From Couchioplanes caeruleus (GTDB taxonomy: Bacteria > Actinomycetota > Actinomycetes > Mycobacteriales > Micromonosporaceae): a DNA stretch of 64,000 nucleotides. The translations under genes and the position numbers were made by a program. Below, one piece after another: positions 54,061 through 62,498 of the stretch (its first letter is position 1; every line of letters begins with the position of its first letter). The stretch is from positions 496,001 to 560,000 of the forward strand of contig NZ_RJKL01000001.1 of the NCBI RefSeq assembly GCF_003751945.1. The letters are read 5' to 3'. The notes under the pieces are model-generated. The model was not told where the DNA came from, searched no databases, and was given only the letters and a program-made list of their open reading frames with translations.

Positions 54061-55200
54061 TCAGGCGGGCACGTCGTCGACCCGCAGCCGGTAGCCGCGC
54101 TTGACCACGGTCTCGATGTGCCCGCCCCCGCCGAGGGCGGTACGCAACCGCGCGATCGCGACGTCCACCGCGTGCGCGTCGGTGCCCCGGGGCAGGGCCT
54201 CGGCCAGCCGTTCCCGGGCGACGACGACGCCGGGGCGGGTCGCGAGTGCGCCGAGAATGGCCATCGCGGCCGGAGCCAGGGTCCGCAACTGTCCGCCGAC
54301 GAGCACCGCGTGCCCACGGATCTCCAGCTCGTCCCCGGCCACCCGCAGCCGCGGCGCCCGGCGCGGCAGCTCGTCGGTGACGACCTTGACCAGCGCGCCG
54401 AGCCGCGACCGGTGCGGGGTGACCACCGGCACGCCTTGATCGACGAGCGAGGCGGCGGTGACGGGACCGACGCAGGCCGCCATCGTGGCGCCGCGGAACC
54501 GGTCCAGGACCTCGGCGGCGGCGTCGCCGGCGGTCTCCAGCAGGGCCTGCACGGCCGGGGCACTGGTGAACGTCACGGCGTCGAGCTGCCCCGCGGTGAG
54601 CCGGGCTACGAGGCGGTGCACCGGCGCCACGTCCGGCGGCAGCGTCCATCGGTAGACCGGGATTTCCACGACGGTGGCCCCGGCCGAGCGCAGAGCGCCG
54701 GTGAACTCGGCCTGCGGGCCGCCGTGAAGCTGCACGGCGATCCGCCGGCCGGAGACGCCCTGCGCCAGCAGCCACTGCAGGATCTCCTCCGACGACTCGG
54801 TCGCGGCGGACCAGTCCTCGGTGAGGCCGGCGGCCCGGATCGCCCCGCACGGCTTGGCGCCCCGGGCGATCATCCGGGCCCGGCCCAGCGCGGCCCGCAG
54901 GGTGTCGCCCATCCCCCAGCCCTCGGCCGCCTCCAGCCAGCCCCGGAAGCCGATGCCGGTGGTGGCGACGACGATGTCCGGGGCGAGCCCGACGCACACC
55001 TCGGTCGCGGCCTGCAAGGCCCGGTCGTCGCGCAACGGCACGATGGTGATCACGGGTGCGACGACGACGCGCGCCCCACGCCGCTCCAGCAGGGCGGCGA
55101 GCTCGTCACGCCGCCGCTCGGCGGTGACGGCCACGGTGAACCCGGCGAGCGGGCCCGCACCGTCGTTCTGCTCGGCTCTCACCCGACAGATGCTCGCCAC
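54061..55200 (-). CDS. nnaR: NnaR-like nitrate/nitrite regulator (HemD-wHTH)
   Basis: A 379-residue protein fusing a uroporphyrinogen-III-synthase-like domain (about 15-265; FTVAVTAERRRDELAALLERRGA, TFTSAPAVQALLE, CVGPVTAASL) to a C-terminal winged-helix OmpR-type DNA-binding domain (about 275-378; ILGALATRPGVVVARERLAEALP, HAVDVAIARLRTAL, VVKRGYRLRVDD). This is the NnaR architecture known from Streptomyces and mycobacteria, where it co-activates nitrate and nitrite genes with GlnR. It sits directly upstream of the nitrate reductase operon on the same strand, 105 bp apart. GTG 55200; GTG 55182 is an alternative. Confidence 0.88.
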   Translation of the reverse strand: MASICRVRAEQNDGAGPLAGFTVAVTAERRRDELAALLERRGARVVVAPVITIVPLRDDRALQAATEVCVGLAPDIVVATTGIGFRGWLEAAEGWGMGDTLRAALGRARMIARGAKPCGAIRAAGLTEDWSAATESSEEILQWLLAQGVSGRRIAVQLHGGPQAEFTGALRSAGATVVEIPVYRWTLPPDVAPVHRLVARLTAGQLDAVTFTSAPAVQALLETAGDAAAEVLDRFRGATMAACVGPVTAASLVDQGVPVVTPHRSRLGALVKVVTDELPRRAPRLRVAGDELEIRGHAVLVGGQLRTLAPAAMAILGALATRPGVVVARERLAEALPRGTDAHAVDVAIARLRTALGGGGHIETVVKRGYRLRVDDVPA

Positions 55201-55557
55201 CGGGCGTTACGGGCCGAGATCCCGCATGTTTCCCGGATGTCAACGGAGTCTTTTGATCACCTCAAGAACCCCTCTGTTCGGTGCGCGATGCCGGGTGCGG
55301 TCCGATGGCGCGAGCGGGGCCGCCGGAGTGAGACCCCACTGCGGAGCCGCTCATCGAGAAGCGCACATGGCAATGCCGGGTCGAAGCGCGTGGTCCGGGC
55401 AGTCGTGGGCCGGTCGTGGACCGCGGGCGCCTGGACCGGACGCTCCTGGACCGCCGGGAGCTGGTGCGGACGCTCCTGGACCGGACGAAGCTGGACCTGA
55501 ACCGCCGGCGGTCACTCGGTCCTCACCGAGCGGCGGCGCTCCTGGCACAATCGCGGC
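55201..55557. other. Intergenic region with a 30-bp tandem repeat
   Basis: A 357-bp gap between divergent genes. The half near nnaR is AT-richer (GGAGTCTTTTGATCACCTC) and may hold its promoter. The half near the radical SAM gene has a three-unit 30-bp repeat at 55408-55497. CACAAT lies six bases before the radical SAM GTG and could be a leaderless -10. No gene is evident. Confidence 0.55.
55408..55497. repeat. Three-unit 30-bp tandem repeat
   Basis: Units at 55408-55437, 55438-55467 and 55468-55497 share the core GG.CG.TC.TGGACCG. Units two and three are identical over their first 16 bases (GGACGCTCCTGGACCG). Confidence 0.7.
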
Positions 55558-56877
55558 GTGAACGGTCCAGAACTGGTCTTGGTGCTGCGCTATCGCAAGG
55601 CCGTGACGTACGGCTTCCACGTGCTGCTGGGCGCCCTGGAGCAGCACGAGACCGCCACCCGCTACGAGGTCCGGTTCGGTGACACGCCGGAGGCCACCGC
55701 CGAGCACATCCACAGTGCCCTCGCCGCGGGTGCCCGGGTGCTGGTCCTCTGGTCGTTCTACTCGCCCGACGCGGCCTCGCTCGCCGCCGAGCTCGCACAG
55801 ATCCGGAGCGTGGTCGACGATCCCCGGGTCCGGCACGTGGCGGGTGGTGTGCACGCCACCGCCGAGCCGGTGCAGACGCTGGACGCGGGCTGGGACGTCG
55901 CCGCCGTCGGCGAGGGAGAGACGACGCTGCTGCGGCTCGTCGACGCCGCCGGGGATCCGGCCGGTGTCACCGGCCTGGTCTATCGCGACGCGCAGGGCGC
56001 GCTGGTCCGGACGGGCCGCCCGCAACGCCGGCCCCTCGACGACTTCCGCGGCTTCAGCCTGCGATGGGACCGGTTCAACGCGCTGGAGATCACCCGCGGC
56101 TGCGTCTTCTCGTGCCGGTTCTGCCAGACGCCGTTCATGTTCTCCGCGCGGTTCCGGCATCGTAGCGCCGGCAATGTGCGGTGGCACGTCGACCGGATGC
56201 GGGAGCGGGGGCTGCGCGACGTCCGGTTCATCACGCCGACGGCGCTGTCCTACGGCAGTCAGACGGACGAGCCGAACCTCGCGGCGGTCGAGGAGCTGCT
56301 CGCCACCTGCAAGGAGGGCATCGGGCCGGAGGGCCGGGTCTTCTTCGGGTCCTTTCCCAGCGAGATCCGGCCCGAGCATGTCAGCCGCGAGGCGCTGCGC
56401 CTGGTGAAGAGGTACTGCGCCAACAACAACATCATCGTCGGGGCGCAGTCCGGGTCCGACCGCGTTCTCGACGCCGCCAAGCGGGGGCACGGCGTCGACG
56501 ACGTCAAGCGGGCGGTGTGCCTCGGGGTGGAGGAGGGTTTCCGGATCAACGTCGACATGATCTTCGGCATGCCCGGGGAGGGCGCGACGGAGGTCGCGGA
56601 GTCGCTGGCGCTCGCCGGCGAGCTGGCCGATCTCGGCGCCCGCATCCACGCCCACACCTTCATGCCGCTGCCGGGCACGCCCTGGCGTGACGCTCCGCCG
56701 GGCGACGTCGACCCCGCAACGATCAGCGAGGTGGACCGGCTCTCCCGGCGCGGCGCTCTCTATGGGCACTGGCAGAAGCAGCGCGGCCACGCGGCCCGGC
56801 TCGCCGCCGCGGCGCAGGCCTATCCGCGGCCGGGCCGCAGCCGCACGATCCTGCCGACCCTCCCGCCCGTCGAATAG
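55558..56877 (+). CDS. B12-binding-type radical SAM protein
   Basis: A 439-residue enzyme. The N-terminal 150 residues form a cobalamin-binding-like Rossmann domain (YEVRFGDTPEATAEHIHSAL, VLVLWSFYSP), though no DxHxxG motif is seen. The radical SAM cluster is CVFSCRFC (Cys-x3-Cys-x2-Cys) near residue 181, followed by the SAM-binding VGAQSGSDRVLDAAKRGH and the MIFGMPGEGATEVAESLALA motif. It resembles the TIGR04013-type family whose substrate is unknown. GTG 55558 has no ribosome site, consistent with a leaderless transcript. Confidence 0.85.
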   Translation: MNGPELVLVLRYRKAVTYGFHVLLGALEQHETATRYEVRFGDTPEATAEHIHSALAAGARVLVLWSFYSPDAASLAAELAQIRSVVDDPRVRHVAGGVHATAEPVQTLDAGWDVAAVGEGETTLLRLVDAAGDPAGVTGLVYRDAQGALVRTGRPQRRPLDDFRGFSLRWDRFNALEITRGCVFSCRFCQTPFMFSARFRHRSAGNVRWHVDRMRERGLRDVRFITPTALSYGSQTDEPNLAAVEELLATCKEGIGPEGRVFFGSFPSEIRPEHVSREALRLVKRYCANNNIIVGAQSGSDRVLDAAKRGHGVDDVKRAVCLGVEEGFRINVDMIFGMPGEGATEVAESLALAGELADLGARIHAHTFMPLPGTPWRDAPPGDVDPATISEVDRLSRRGALYGHWQKQRGHAARLAAAAQAYPRPGRSRTILPTLPPVE

Positions 56878-56906
56878 CCGGAGCCGCGCGCCGCGCGGGA
56901 CAGGTC

Positions 56907-58037
56907 TCAGGACGGATTCCGGGCCGCGAGCAGGCGGCCGACCGCGTCCGCGGCTTTGCACGCGGAGCCGGTCAGGATCATCACCGTGGCCTCGTCGCGG
57001 CGCAGCGATCCCCGGCGCAGGAACTCCCGCACGGCCGGGACGACGATCGCGCTGGTCGGCTCGGCGTAGAGGCCCCGCCCGGCCAGCTCGAAGGTCGCCG
57101 GGCCGATGTCGTGCTCGGCCACCGCCGCCATGTCGCCGCCGGAGACCCGGATCGCCTCGAGCACCTCACGGTCGCGGACGGGCCGGGCGATGGCCGTACC
57201 CTCGGCGACCGTCGGTGCCCACTCCCCCGGCGCCGTCTCGCCGGCGCCGCCGGCGAACGCGGCCACGAGCGGGGCGCAGTGGCCCGGCTGGGCGACCAGC
57301 AGGCGTGGGCGGCGGGTGATCGCGCCGGAGGACAGCAGTTCGCCGAAGCCGAGGTGCAGACCCAGCACCAGGCTGCCGGCACCGCAGGGCAGGACCACCG
57401 CGTCCGGCGCGGCGAAGCCCAGGTCCTCCCAGATTTCGTACGCCAGCAGCTTCGTACCCTGCAGGAAGAACGGATGCCAGTTGTGGCTGGCGTAGAACAC
57501 CGAGGCGGACCGCCGCACGGCCGCGTCGGCGGTGTCCTGGCGGCTGCCCGGCACCAGCTCCACCGTGGCGCCGTGCACCCGGCTCTGCTGGATCTTGGCG
57601 GCGGAGGTCGCCTCGGGGGCGAGGACCGTGGCGCGGATCCCGGCGGCGGCCGCGTACGCGGCGACCGAGGAGCCTCCGTTGCCGCTGCTGTCCTCCAGCA
57701 TCTCGGTGACGCCCTGCCGGCGCAGGGCGGAGACCATGACGGTGGTGCCGCGGTCCTTGAAGCTGCCCGTCGGGTTCAGCCACTCCGGCTTGACCCGCAG
57801 CACGACGCCGTCGAGGTCGAGGGGCAGCATCGGCGTCCACCCCTCGCCGAGCGTCACCGGGTGCGCGATCGGCACCGGCAGGGCGGCGGCATAGCGCCAG
57901 GCCGAGCGTACGGAGGTGTCGACGTCGGCGCGGGTGATGCCGGGCAGCGGCGCCACCATGAGCGGCGAACCGTCGTCGCCGCGCCACCGCGGCTCGTCCA
58001 GGGGGTAGCGGCGGCCGGAGCGGTCGACGAGAAACAT
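56907..58037 (-). CDS. Threonine synthase-like PLP enzyme
   Basis: A 376-residue fold type II PLP enzyme. The lysine that binds PLP is in NPTGSFKDRG (near residue 95), followed by EDSSGNGGSSVAAYAAAAG; the phosphate-binding CGAGSLVLGLHLGF loop and C-terminal VMILTGSACKA complete the pattern. It resembles threonine synthase, but is isolated from threonine genes, so an amino-acid lyase or ammonia-lyase of related type is possible. ATG 58037. It is divergent from hsp20. Confidence 0.85.
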   Translation of the reverse strand: MFLVDRSGRRYPLDEPRWRGDDGSPLMVAPLPGITRADVDTSVRSAWRYAAALPVPIAHPVTLGEGWTPMLPLDLDGVVLRVKPEWLNPTGSFKDRGTTVMVSALRRQGVTEMLEDSSGNGGSSVAAYAAAAGIRATVLAPEATSAAKIQQSRVHGATVELVPGSRQDTADAAVRRSASVFYASHNWHPFFLQGTKLLAYEIWEDLGFAAPDAVVLPCGAGSLVLGLHLGFGELLSSGAITRRPRLLVAQPGHCAPLVAAFAGGAGETAPGEWAPTVAEGTAIARPVRDREVLEAIRVSGGDMAAVAEHDIGPATFELAGRGLYAEPTSAIVVPAVREFLRRGSLRRDEATVMILTGSACKAADAVGRLLAARNPS

Positions 58038-58073
58038 GCCGCCATCCTCGCAGAAAAAATCTTGCCGGACCTC

Positions 58074-58100
58074 TTGGCACTCGCCAGGGGACAGTGCTAA
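58074..58100. promoter_or_regulatory. CIRCE element upstream of hsp20
   Basis: TTGGCACTC (58074-58082), nine bases, then CAGTGCTAA (58092-58100). The consensus HrcA operator is TTAGCACTC-N9-GAGTGCTAA, so 16 of 18 arm positions match and the N9 spacer is exact. It lies 138 bp before the hsp20 start and 37 bp before the divergent PLP-enzyme start. Confidence 0.85.
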
Positions 58101-58237
58101 AAAATTAACTGTCGCTGCAGCTCAACCGCGGTGATGACCACCTCGGAACCGGCTGAGCGACCTCGGCAGAGAAGATCAGATCGCCGAGCGCCACGCGCCC
58201 GCCGGACCGGCCGGCGGGCCGCACGAGGAGGTGGATT

Positions 58238-58729
58238 GTGGTGCTGACCTTTGATCCTTTCCGCGAGCTCGACCGCCTGGCGGGCCAGGTTCTCGGCGCC
58301 GCTCCGGGGTCCGGCGGGGCCGCGACCGCCGCGATGCCGATGGATCTCTACCGCTCCGGTGACCACTTCGTCCTGCACTGCGACCTGGCCGGTGTCGATC
58401 CCGGCTCGGTCCAGGTCGACGTCGACAACCGCATCCTGACCATCCGCGCCGAGCGCTCGCCGCGCACCGACTCCGACGTCCAGTGGCTGCGCCGCGAACG
58501 GGTCACCGGCACCTTCGAGCGCCGCCTGACCCTCGGCGACGGTCTCGACCTCGACCGCATCGCGGCGACCTGGCAGGACGGCGTGCTGACGCTGACCATC
58601 CCGATCGCGCAGGCCGCCAAGCCGCGCCGCATCGACATCGCCACCCCGACCGCCGCACCGGCGCTCCAGAGCGAGGGTGGCCCGGTGGTCGAGGGCAGCG
58701 CCCAGGAGAGGCCGGCCGTTTCGTCGTGA
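58238..58729 (+). CDS. hsp20: Small heat-shock protein (Hsp20 family)
   Basis: A 163-residue alpha-crystallin-domain chaperone. The domain spans about 32-130: MDLYRSGDHFVLHCDLAGVDPGSVQVDVDNRILTI opens it, ERVTGTFERRLTLGDGLD follows, and ATWQDGVLTLTIPIA closes it. A disordered tail follows. GTG 58238 follows AGGAGG. The upstream CIRCE element suggests HrcA repression released on heat. Such proteins hold unfolding proteins in soluble form. Confidence 0.93.
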   Translation: MVLTFDPFRELDRLAGQVLGAAPGSGGAATAAMPMDLYRSGDHFVLHCDLAGVDPGSVQVDVDNRILTIRAERSPRTDSDVQWLRRERVTGTFERRLTLGDGLDLDRIAATWQDGVLTLTIPIAQAAKPRRIDIATPTAAPALQSEGGPVVEGSAQERPAVSS

Positions 58730-58822
58730 CCCGGCGTCCCCGGAGCCGGGCGGTGCGCCCCTCCGGGGCATGCACGGGTGGCCTCGCCGGGCGTGGAATC
58801 CTCCACTTCCGCGCCCGGCGAG

Positions 58823-58912
58823 CCCCCTTCGGGCTCACCGGACCGCGGCGCCCCCCTTCGGCTCGCCGGACCGCGGGGCCCCGGAGCCCCCTTCGGCTCA
58901 CCGGACCGCGGC
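58823..58912. repeat. Three-copy tandem repeat running into the end of the DUF5995 gene
   Basis: Copies at about 58823-58850, 58852-58878 and 58887-58912 share CCCTTCGGCTCACCGGACC plus GCGG. The third contains the TCA at 58898-58900 that is the DUF5995 gene stop codon. Confidence 0.65.
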
Positions 58913-59845
58913 GCCCCGGCGGCCCAGCAGCCGCCCGACACCGGTCCGCACGGAATCGCGGCCCACGCGAAGTGCCGCGCCGACCCGGTTCACCACACCG
59001 TCCCCGGTGATCAACAGCTCTCCCACGTACGCCGAGGCGCGGTCCATCACCAGCATGGCGCGCGCCAGATCCTCCTCGTCGTCGCGCAGCGCCCAGAGCC
59101 GCTCGGCCTGCTCCCAGGCGCGGGCGCGGGTCGCGGCCACGAGGACCCGCTGGCTCCAGTCGTCGAGGTCGCCGACCAGGCCGTCGATGCGGAGCTGCCA
59201 GCGGGTCGAGTAGCGCCGGCGCAGCCCCGGGATCTCCGCGTAGAAGATGTCGTTGACCAGCAGATAGTCCGGATGGACCAGCTCGTCGCGCGGCGGGCCG
59301 AGGCGTTCCCACGTGGCGGTCAGGGCCAGCGCCAGGTCGTGGTTGATGTGGGCGTTCACGCCCAGCATCGCGGCGGCGAGCTTGCTGAGCCGGTGGTCCT
59401 GGGCACGGCGGAAGAGGATCTCCCAGGCATCCGGCGTGGTCAGGTCCTCCTCGCCCCAGAGGCGTAGCGCCTCGAAGTAGCGCTTGGCGAACTCGACGTC
59501 GAGCAGCTCCAGGAAGTCGGCGTCGCGCACCGTCGAGCCCCGCAGCGCCGTCTCGACCCGGTCGGTGATCGTGAAGTAGAGAGAGTTGAAGGCGGCGACC
59601 CGGTTGGCCGCGGGCGGCGGCAGCTCATTCATGATCTGCTGCGCCCGGGTCAGCATCCGCAGCACGTCGCCGATGGTGTCCGGGCAGTCGGCGCACAGCT
59701 CGGCCATCTGCTCGGCGGCGGGCGCCCAGCCGCGACCGCCGGGCACCAGGCCCGGTTCGTCCGGTGCGATCCGCAGGCGTTCCTCACGCAACAGCTTGGC
59801 GCTGCTCTGCACGTCACCGCGGTCGAAAGCGACAGTCGTGGTCAT
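58898..59845 (-). CDS. DUF5995 family protein
   Basis: A 315-residue soluble helical protein. NSLYFTITDRVETALRG, FAKRYFEALRLW, MLGVNAHINHDLALALTATW and YLLVNDIFYAEIPGLRRRY match the DUF5995 pattern; the paired HINHDL motif suggests metal or haem contact but no function is known. ATG 59845 follows a GGGGGG-rich site. The extreme C-terminus (VGRLLGRRGAAVR) is encoded in part by a tandem repeat, so it may have been altered recently. Confidence 0.75.
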   Translation of the reverse strand: MTTTVAFDRGDVQSSAKLLREERLRIAPDEPGLVPGGRGWAPAAEQMAELCADCPDTIGDVLRMLTRAQQIMNELPPPAANRVAAFNSLYFTITDRVETALRGSTVRDADFLELLDVEFAKRYFEALRLWGEEDLTTPDAWEILFRRAQDHRLSKLAAAMLGVNAHINHDLALALTATWERLGPPRDELVHPDYLLVNDIFYAEIPGLRRRYSTRWQLRIDGLVGDLDDWSQRVLVAATRARAWEQAERLWALRDDEEDLARAMLVMDRASAYVGELLITGDGVVNRVGAALRVGRDSVRTGVGRLLGRRGAAVR

Positions 59846-59951
59846 GGTGGCCCCCCAGCCCCCGAAGCTTCCCTGTCGGTCGTCCACAGTGCTGAAGATC
59901 GCGGCGATTGACCAGCTTCCCGGCGGCTACCCGACACTAGTAGCGCTCCGG

Positions 59952-60039
59952 TCAGCGAGGAAGCAGATTATCTAATCGGGCCACATCGATGGCGCCGCCG
60001 GAGACTACCACGCCGATCTCGACCTGTGGGACCCGTGCG
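59952..60039 (-). pseudogene. C-terminal remnant of a threonine-dehydratase-type PLP enzyme
   Basis: A minus-strand frame of about 30 codons ends VVVSGGAIDVARLDNLL-x-R and a stop at 59952. The ending VVVSGGxIDxARLxxLL is the usual C-terminus of catabolic threonine dehydratases (fold II PLP enzymes). No upstream catalytic part exists between here and the acyl-CoA synthetase stop at 60097, so only the tail survives. Confidence 0.5.
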
Positions 60040-60096
60040 CCCACCGGGCACGGCGGCGACTCCCGTGGCGCGTCCAGGCCCGGATCTTCGTGCGGG

Positions 60097-61494
60097 TCAC
60101 GCCTTCAGCCGCGCCTTCTGGACCTTACCCATGGCGTTGCGGGGCAGCTCCGCGACGAGGCGCACCACCCGGGGCCGCTTGTGCGCGGCCAGCCGGGCGG
60201 CGACGAACGCCGCGAGCTCGCCCGGATCGGGGCGGCCGTCGGCGACCACGAAGGCGGTCACCTGTTCGCCCAGGTCCGGGTGCGGGGTCCCGATCACCGC
60301 GGCTTCGCGCACGGCGGGATGCGCCAGCAACGCGTCCTCCACCTCGCCGGCGCCGACCCGGTATCCGCCGGTCTTGATGAGATCGGTGGAGGCCCGGCCG
60401 ACGATCCGGTGCCAGCCGTCGGCCCCGATGGTGGCGACGTCGCCGGTGCGGAACCAGCCGTCGGCGGTGAGCGGGGCGGCGGCGGTGCCGTCCGGCCGCA
60501 GATACCCGTCGAAGAGCGTCGCACCGCGGACCTCGAGCTGGCCGATGGTGGCGCCGTCGGCCGTCAGCGGCTCGCCCGAGTCGCCGGCCAGGCGGGTCTC
60601 GACGCCGGCGACGGGCAGGCCGACGTGGCCCGCACGCCGCTCGCCGTCCGCGCGGGCGCTGACCGTGATGAGGGTCTCGGTCATGCCGTACCGCTCCACC
60701 GGCGCGTGCCCGGTCAGGGCGGCCAGGTCGTCGAAGACCGGCACCGGCAACGGCGCGCTGCCCGACACCAGCAACCGCGCTCCCCGCAACGCGCGCGCCT
60801 CCTGGGATGCGGCGCACACCCGCGACCAGACGGTCGGCACTCCGAAGTAGAGGCTGCCCCCGGCCTGGGCGTACGCCTGCGGGGTGGGCCGTCCGGTGTG
60901 CACGAGCCGCGATCCGGTCCGCAGCGCGCCGAGCACACCGAGCACCAGCCCGTGGACGTGGTAGAGCGGCAGCCCGTGGACGAGGGTGTCGCCGGCCGTC
61001 CACTGCCAGGCCTCGGCCAGGGCGTCCAGCCCGGCGGCGATCGCCCGGCGCGACAGCACGACGCCCTTCGGCGCTCCGGTCGTCCCGCTGGTGTAGAGCA
61101 CGAGGGCCGGTGCGCCGGCGTCCGGCTCGGCGGGGACGGTCCCGCGGCCGGGCCCGGAGACGGGCACGACGGGCAGGCCGCTCTGCCCGGCGGCCTCCGG
61201 ATCGTCGGAGAGCATCACGGCCGCGCCGGAGTCCCGCAGGATGTGCGCCCGTTCGACGTCGCCGGCGTCCGGCGGCACGGGAACGATCGGCACCCCGGCC
61301 AGCAGCCCGGCGGTCACGGCCACCACGGTCGGCGCCCCGGGGACCGCGTGCACCGCGGCCATGGGCACACCCCGCAGCTCGGCGGCGAGGGCGGCGGCCC
61401 GGCCGAGCAGGTCGTGTCGGGACAGTGTCGTTCCGGGTGTAGCGACGGCCCGCTCATCGTCCGCGGGGTCGTGCAGGGCTCGCAGCAGGCGCAT
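60097..61494 (-). CDS. Acyl-CoA synthetase (AMP-forming)
   Basis: A 465-residue ANL-superfamily enzyme. P-loop ALVLYTSGTTGAPKGVVLS near residue 132, ERYGMTET (A5) near 268, GYLRPDG and WFRTGDVATIGADGWHRIVGR (A7-A8 hinge) and the catalytic Lys in LPRNAMGKVQKARL (A10) are complete. At 465 residues it is short, like malonyl-CoA or methylmalonyl-CoA synthetases, because part of the N-terminal subdomain is reduced. Substrate not fixed. Divergent from the FMN reductase gene. Confidence 0.88.
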   Translation of the reverse strand: MRLLRALHDPADDERAVATPGTTLSRHDLLGRAAALAAELRGVPMAAVHAVPGAPTVVAVTAGLLAGVPIVPVPPDAGDVERAHILRDSGAAVMLSDDPEAAGQSGLPVVPVSGPGRGTVPAEPDAGAPALVLYTSGTTGAPKGVVLSRRAIAAGLDALAEAWQWTAGDTLVHGLPLYHVHGLVLGVLGALRTGSRLVHTGRPTPQAYAQAGGSLYFGVPTVWSRVCAASQEARALRGARLLVSGSAPLPVPVFDDLAALTGHAPVERYGMTETLITVSARADGERRAGHVGLPVAGVETRLAGDSGEPLTADGATIGQLEVRGATLFDGYLRPDGTAAAPLTADGWFRTGDVATIGADGWHRIVGRASTDLIKTGGYRVGAGEVEDALLAHPAVREAAVIGTPHPDLGEQVTAFVVADGRPDPGELAAFVAARLAAHKRPRVVRLVAELPRNAMGKVQKARLKA

Positions 61495-61535
61495 GCCCGC
61501 GATGATCTCAGACTGCCCGGCCCTATCGTCTTGTC

Positions 61536-62162
61536 ATGACGCGCATCCTGTTGATCTCGGGTGACACACGGGAGGGCTCCCTGCACACCGCCGCGCTGCG
61601 GACCGCCGTGCGGTACGCGCCCGCGAGCATCGCCGTCAGCCTCTACGACGGCCTGCGCACCCTGCCTGCGTTCGTCCCCGGGGAGCCGGTCCCGCCGGCC
61701 GCCGTGGCCCTGCTGCGCCACCGTGCCGGAGCGGCGGACGCCGTGCTGGTCAGCACCCCGGAATACGCCGGTTCGCTGCCGGGCAGCCTCAAGAACCTGT
61801 TCGACTGGCTCGTCGACAGCGGTGAGCTTCAGGGCAAGCCGGCGGCCTGGCTCTCGCTGTGCCCACCGACGCAGGACCAGGCGGCCCTGGCGACGCTGGA
61901 GACGGTGCTGGCGCACGCCCGGGCCCGGTTGCTGAAGCCGGCGTGCATCCGGCTCCCGCTCGGCCCGCGGGCCGTCGACGGCGGTGTGGTCACCGACCCT
62001 CGCATGCAGACGGTGCTGCAGGACATGCTCCGCGCCCTGGAGCGGGTCATCGCGCTGCCCGAGCCGCGGCAGGCTCCGTCGTGGCAGGTGCACTCGAGCC
62101 TTTTCCCGGTCGTTCCGCGCCGGAACAGGTCCGGCTTCGACCCCGGGAGAATAGACACCTGA
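61536..62162 (+). CDS. NADPH-dependent FMN reductase family protein
   Basis: A 208-residue flavodoxin-like reductase. ILLISGDTREGSLHTAALRT binds the FMN phosphate (usually SxRxxS; here GDTREGS), and STPEYAGSLPGSLKNLFDWL is the conserved family block. It likely reduces FMN, quinones or azo/chromate compounds with NAD(P)H. ATG 61536 has TATCGT about six bases upstream and no ribosome site, so a leaderless message is likely. Confidence 0.87.
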   Translation: MTRILLISGDTREGSLHTAALRTAVRYAPASIAVSLYDGLRTLPAFVPGEPVPPAAVALLRHRAGAADAVLVSTPEYAGSLPGSLKNLFDWLVDSGELQGKPAAWLSLCPPTQDQAALATLETVLAHARARLLKPACIRLPLGPRAVDGGVVTDPRMQTVLQDMLRALERVIALPEPRQAPSWQVHSSLFPVVPRRNRSGFDPGRIDT

Positions 62163-62498
62163 CCTGGCCGTTCGGCTATGAACCAGCTCACCCCGCCCGA
62201 CCGGTGATGACGCAGCGCGCACCCCCGTCATCGACCGTTGACGATCACTTATTGATCCTATCGAGCCCGATCTCCGTACGACCACGTCTGCACCGGCAGT
62301 GCAGAGTCACTCTCAGCGAATCTGCACGGCGACTGCCCGCATCGAGCGGTTTGCTTCCCGCCGAGAGCCGCTGTTACCTTCGCCCCGCTTCCGGCGCCGG
62401 AAAAACTCAGGAAATTCCGAGCAGCGCAGCAATTTTTTCACTCACTTCGCATTCGTGCGTGAATTTTTGCTGCCCGGCGTCCGGAGAAGGGGGAGGAA
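62163..62498. other. Upstream region of the tyrosinase operon
   Basis: A 336-bp gap holding the melC promoter region. It is AT-richer than its surroundings from about 62400. An imperfect inverted repeat sits at 62426-62473, just before the melC1 ribosome site. CTGTTACCTTCG near 62360 could be a -10 region. No open frame looks coding. Confidence 0.55.
62426..62473 (+). promoter_or_regulatory. Leader hairpin before melC1
   Basis: GCAGCAA...TTCAC.CAC pairs with GTG.GTGAA...TTGCTGC around the loop TTCGCATTC; mismatched T runs form an internal bulge. It ends 25 bases before the melC1 start and may affect mRNA folding or act as an operator. Confidence 0.5.

Noticed and set aside
51739..55500. A 1253-codon open frame on the + strand
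   Set aside because: It lies wholly opposite the nitrate reductase, NirB end and NnaR genes, whose products have full family motifs; its product is low in sense, typical of antisense frames in very GC-rich DNA.
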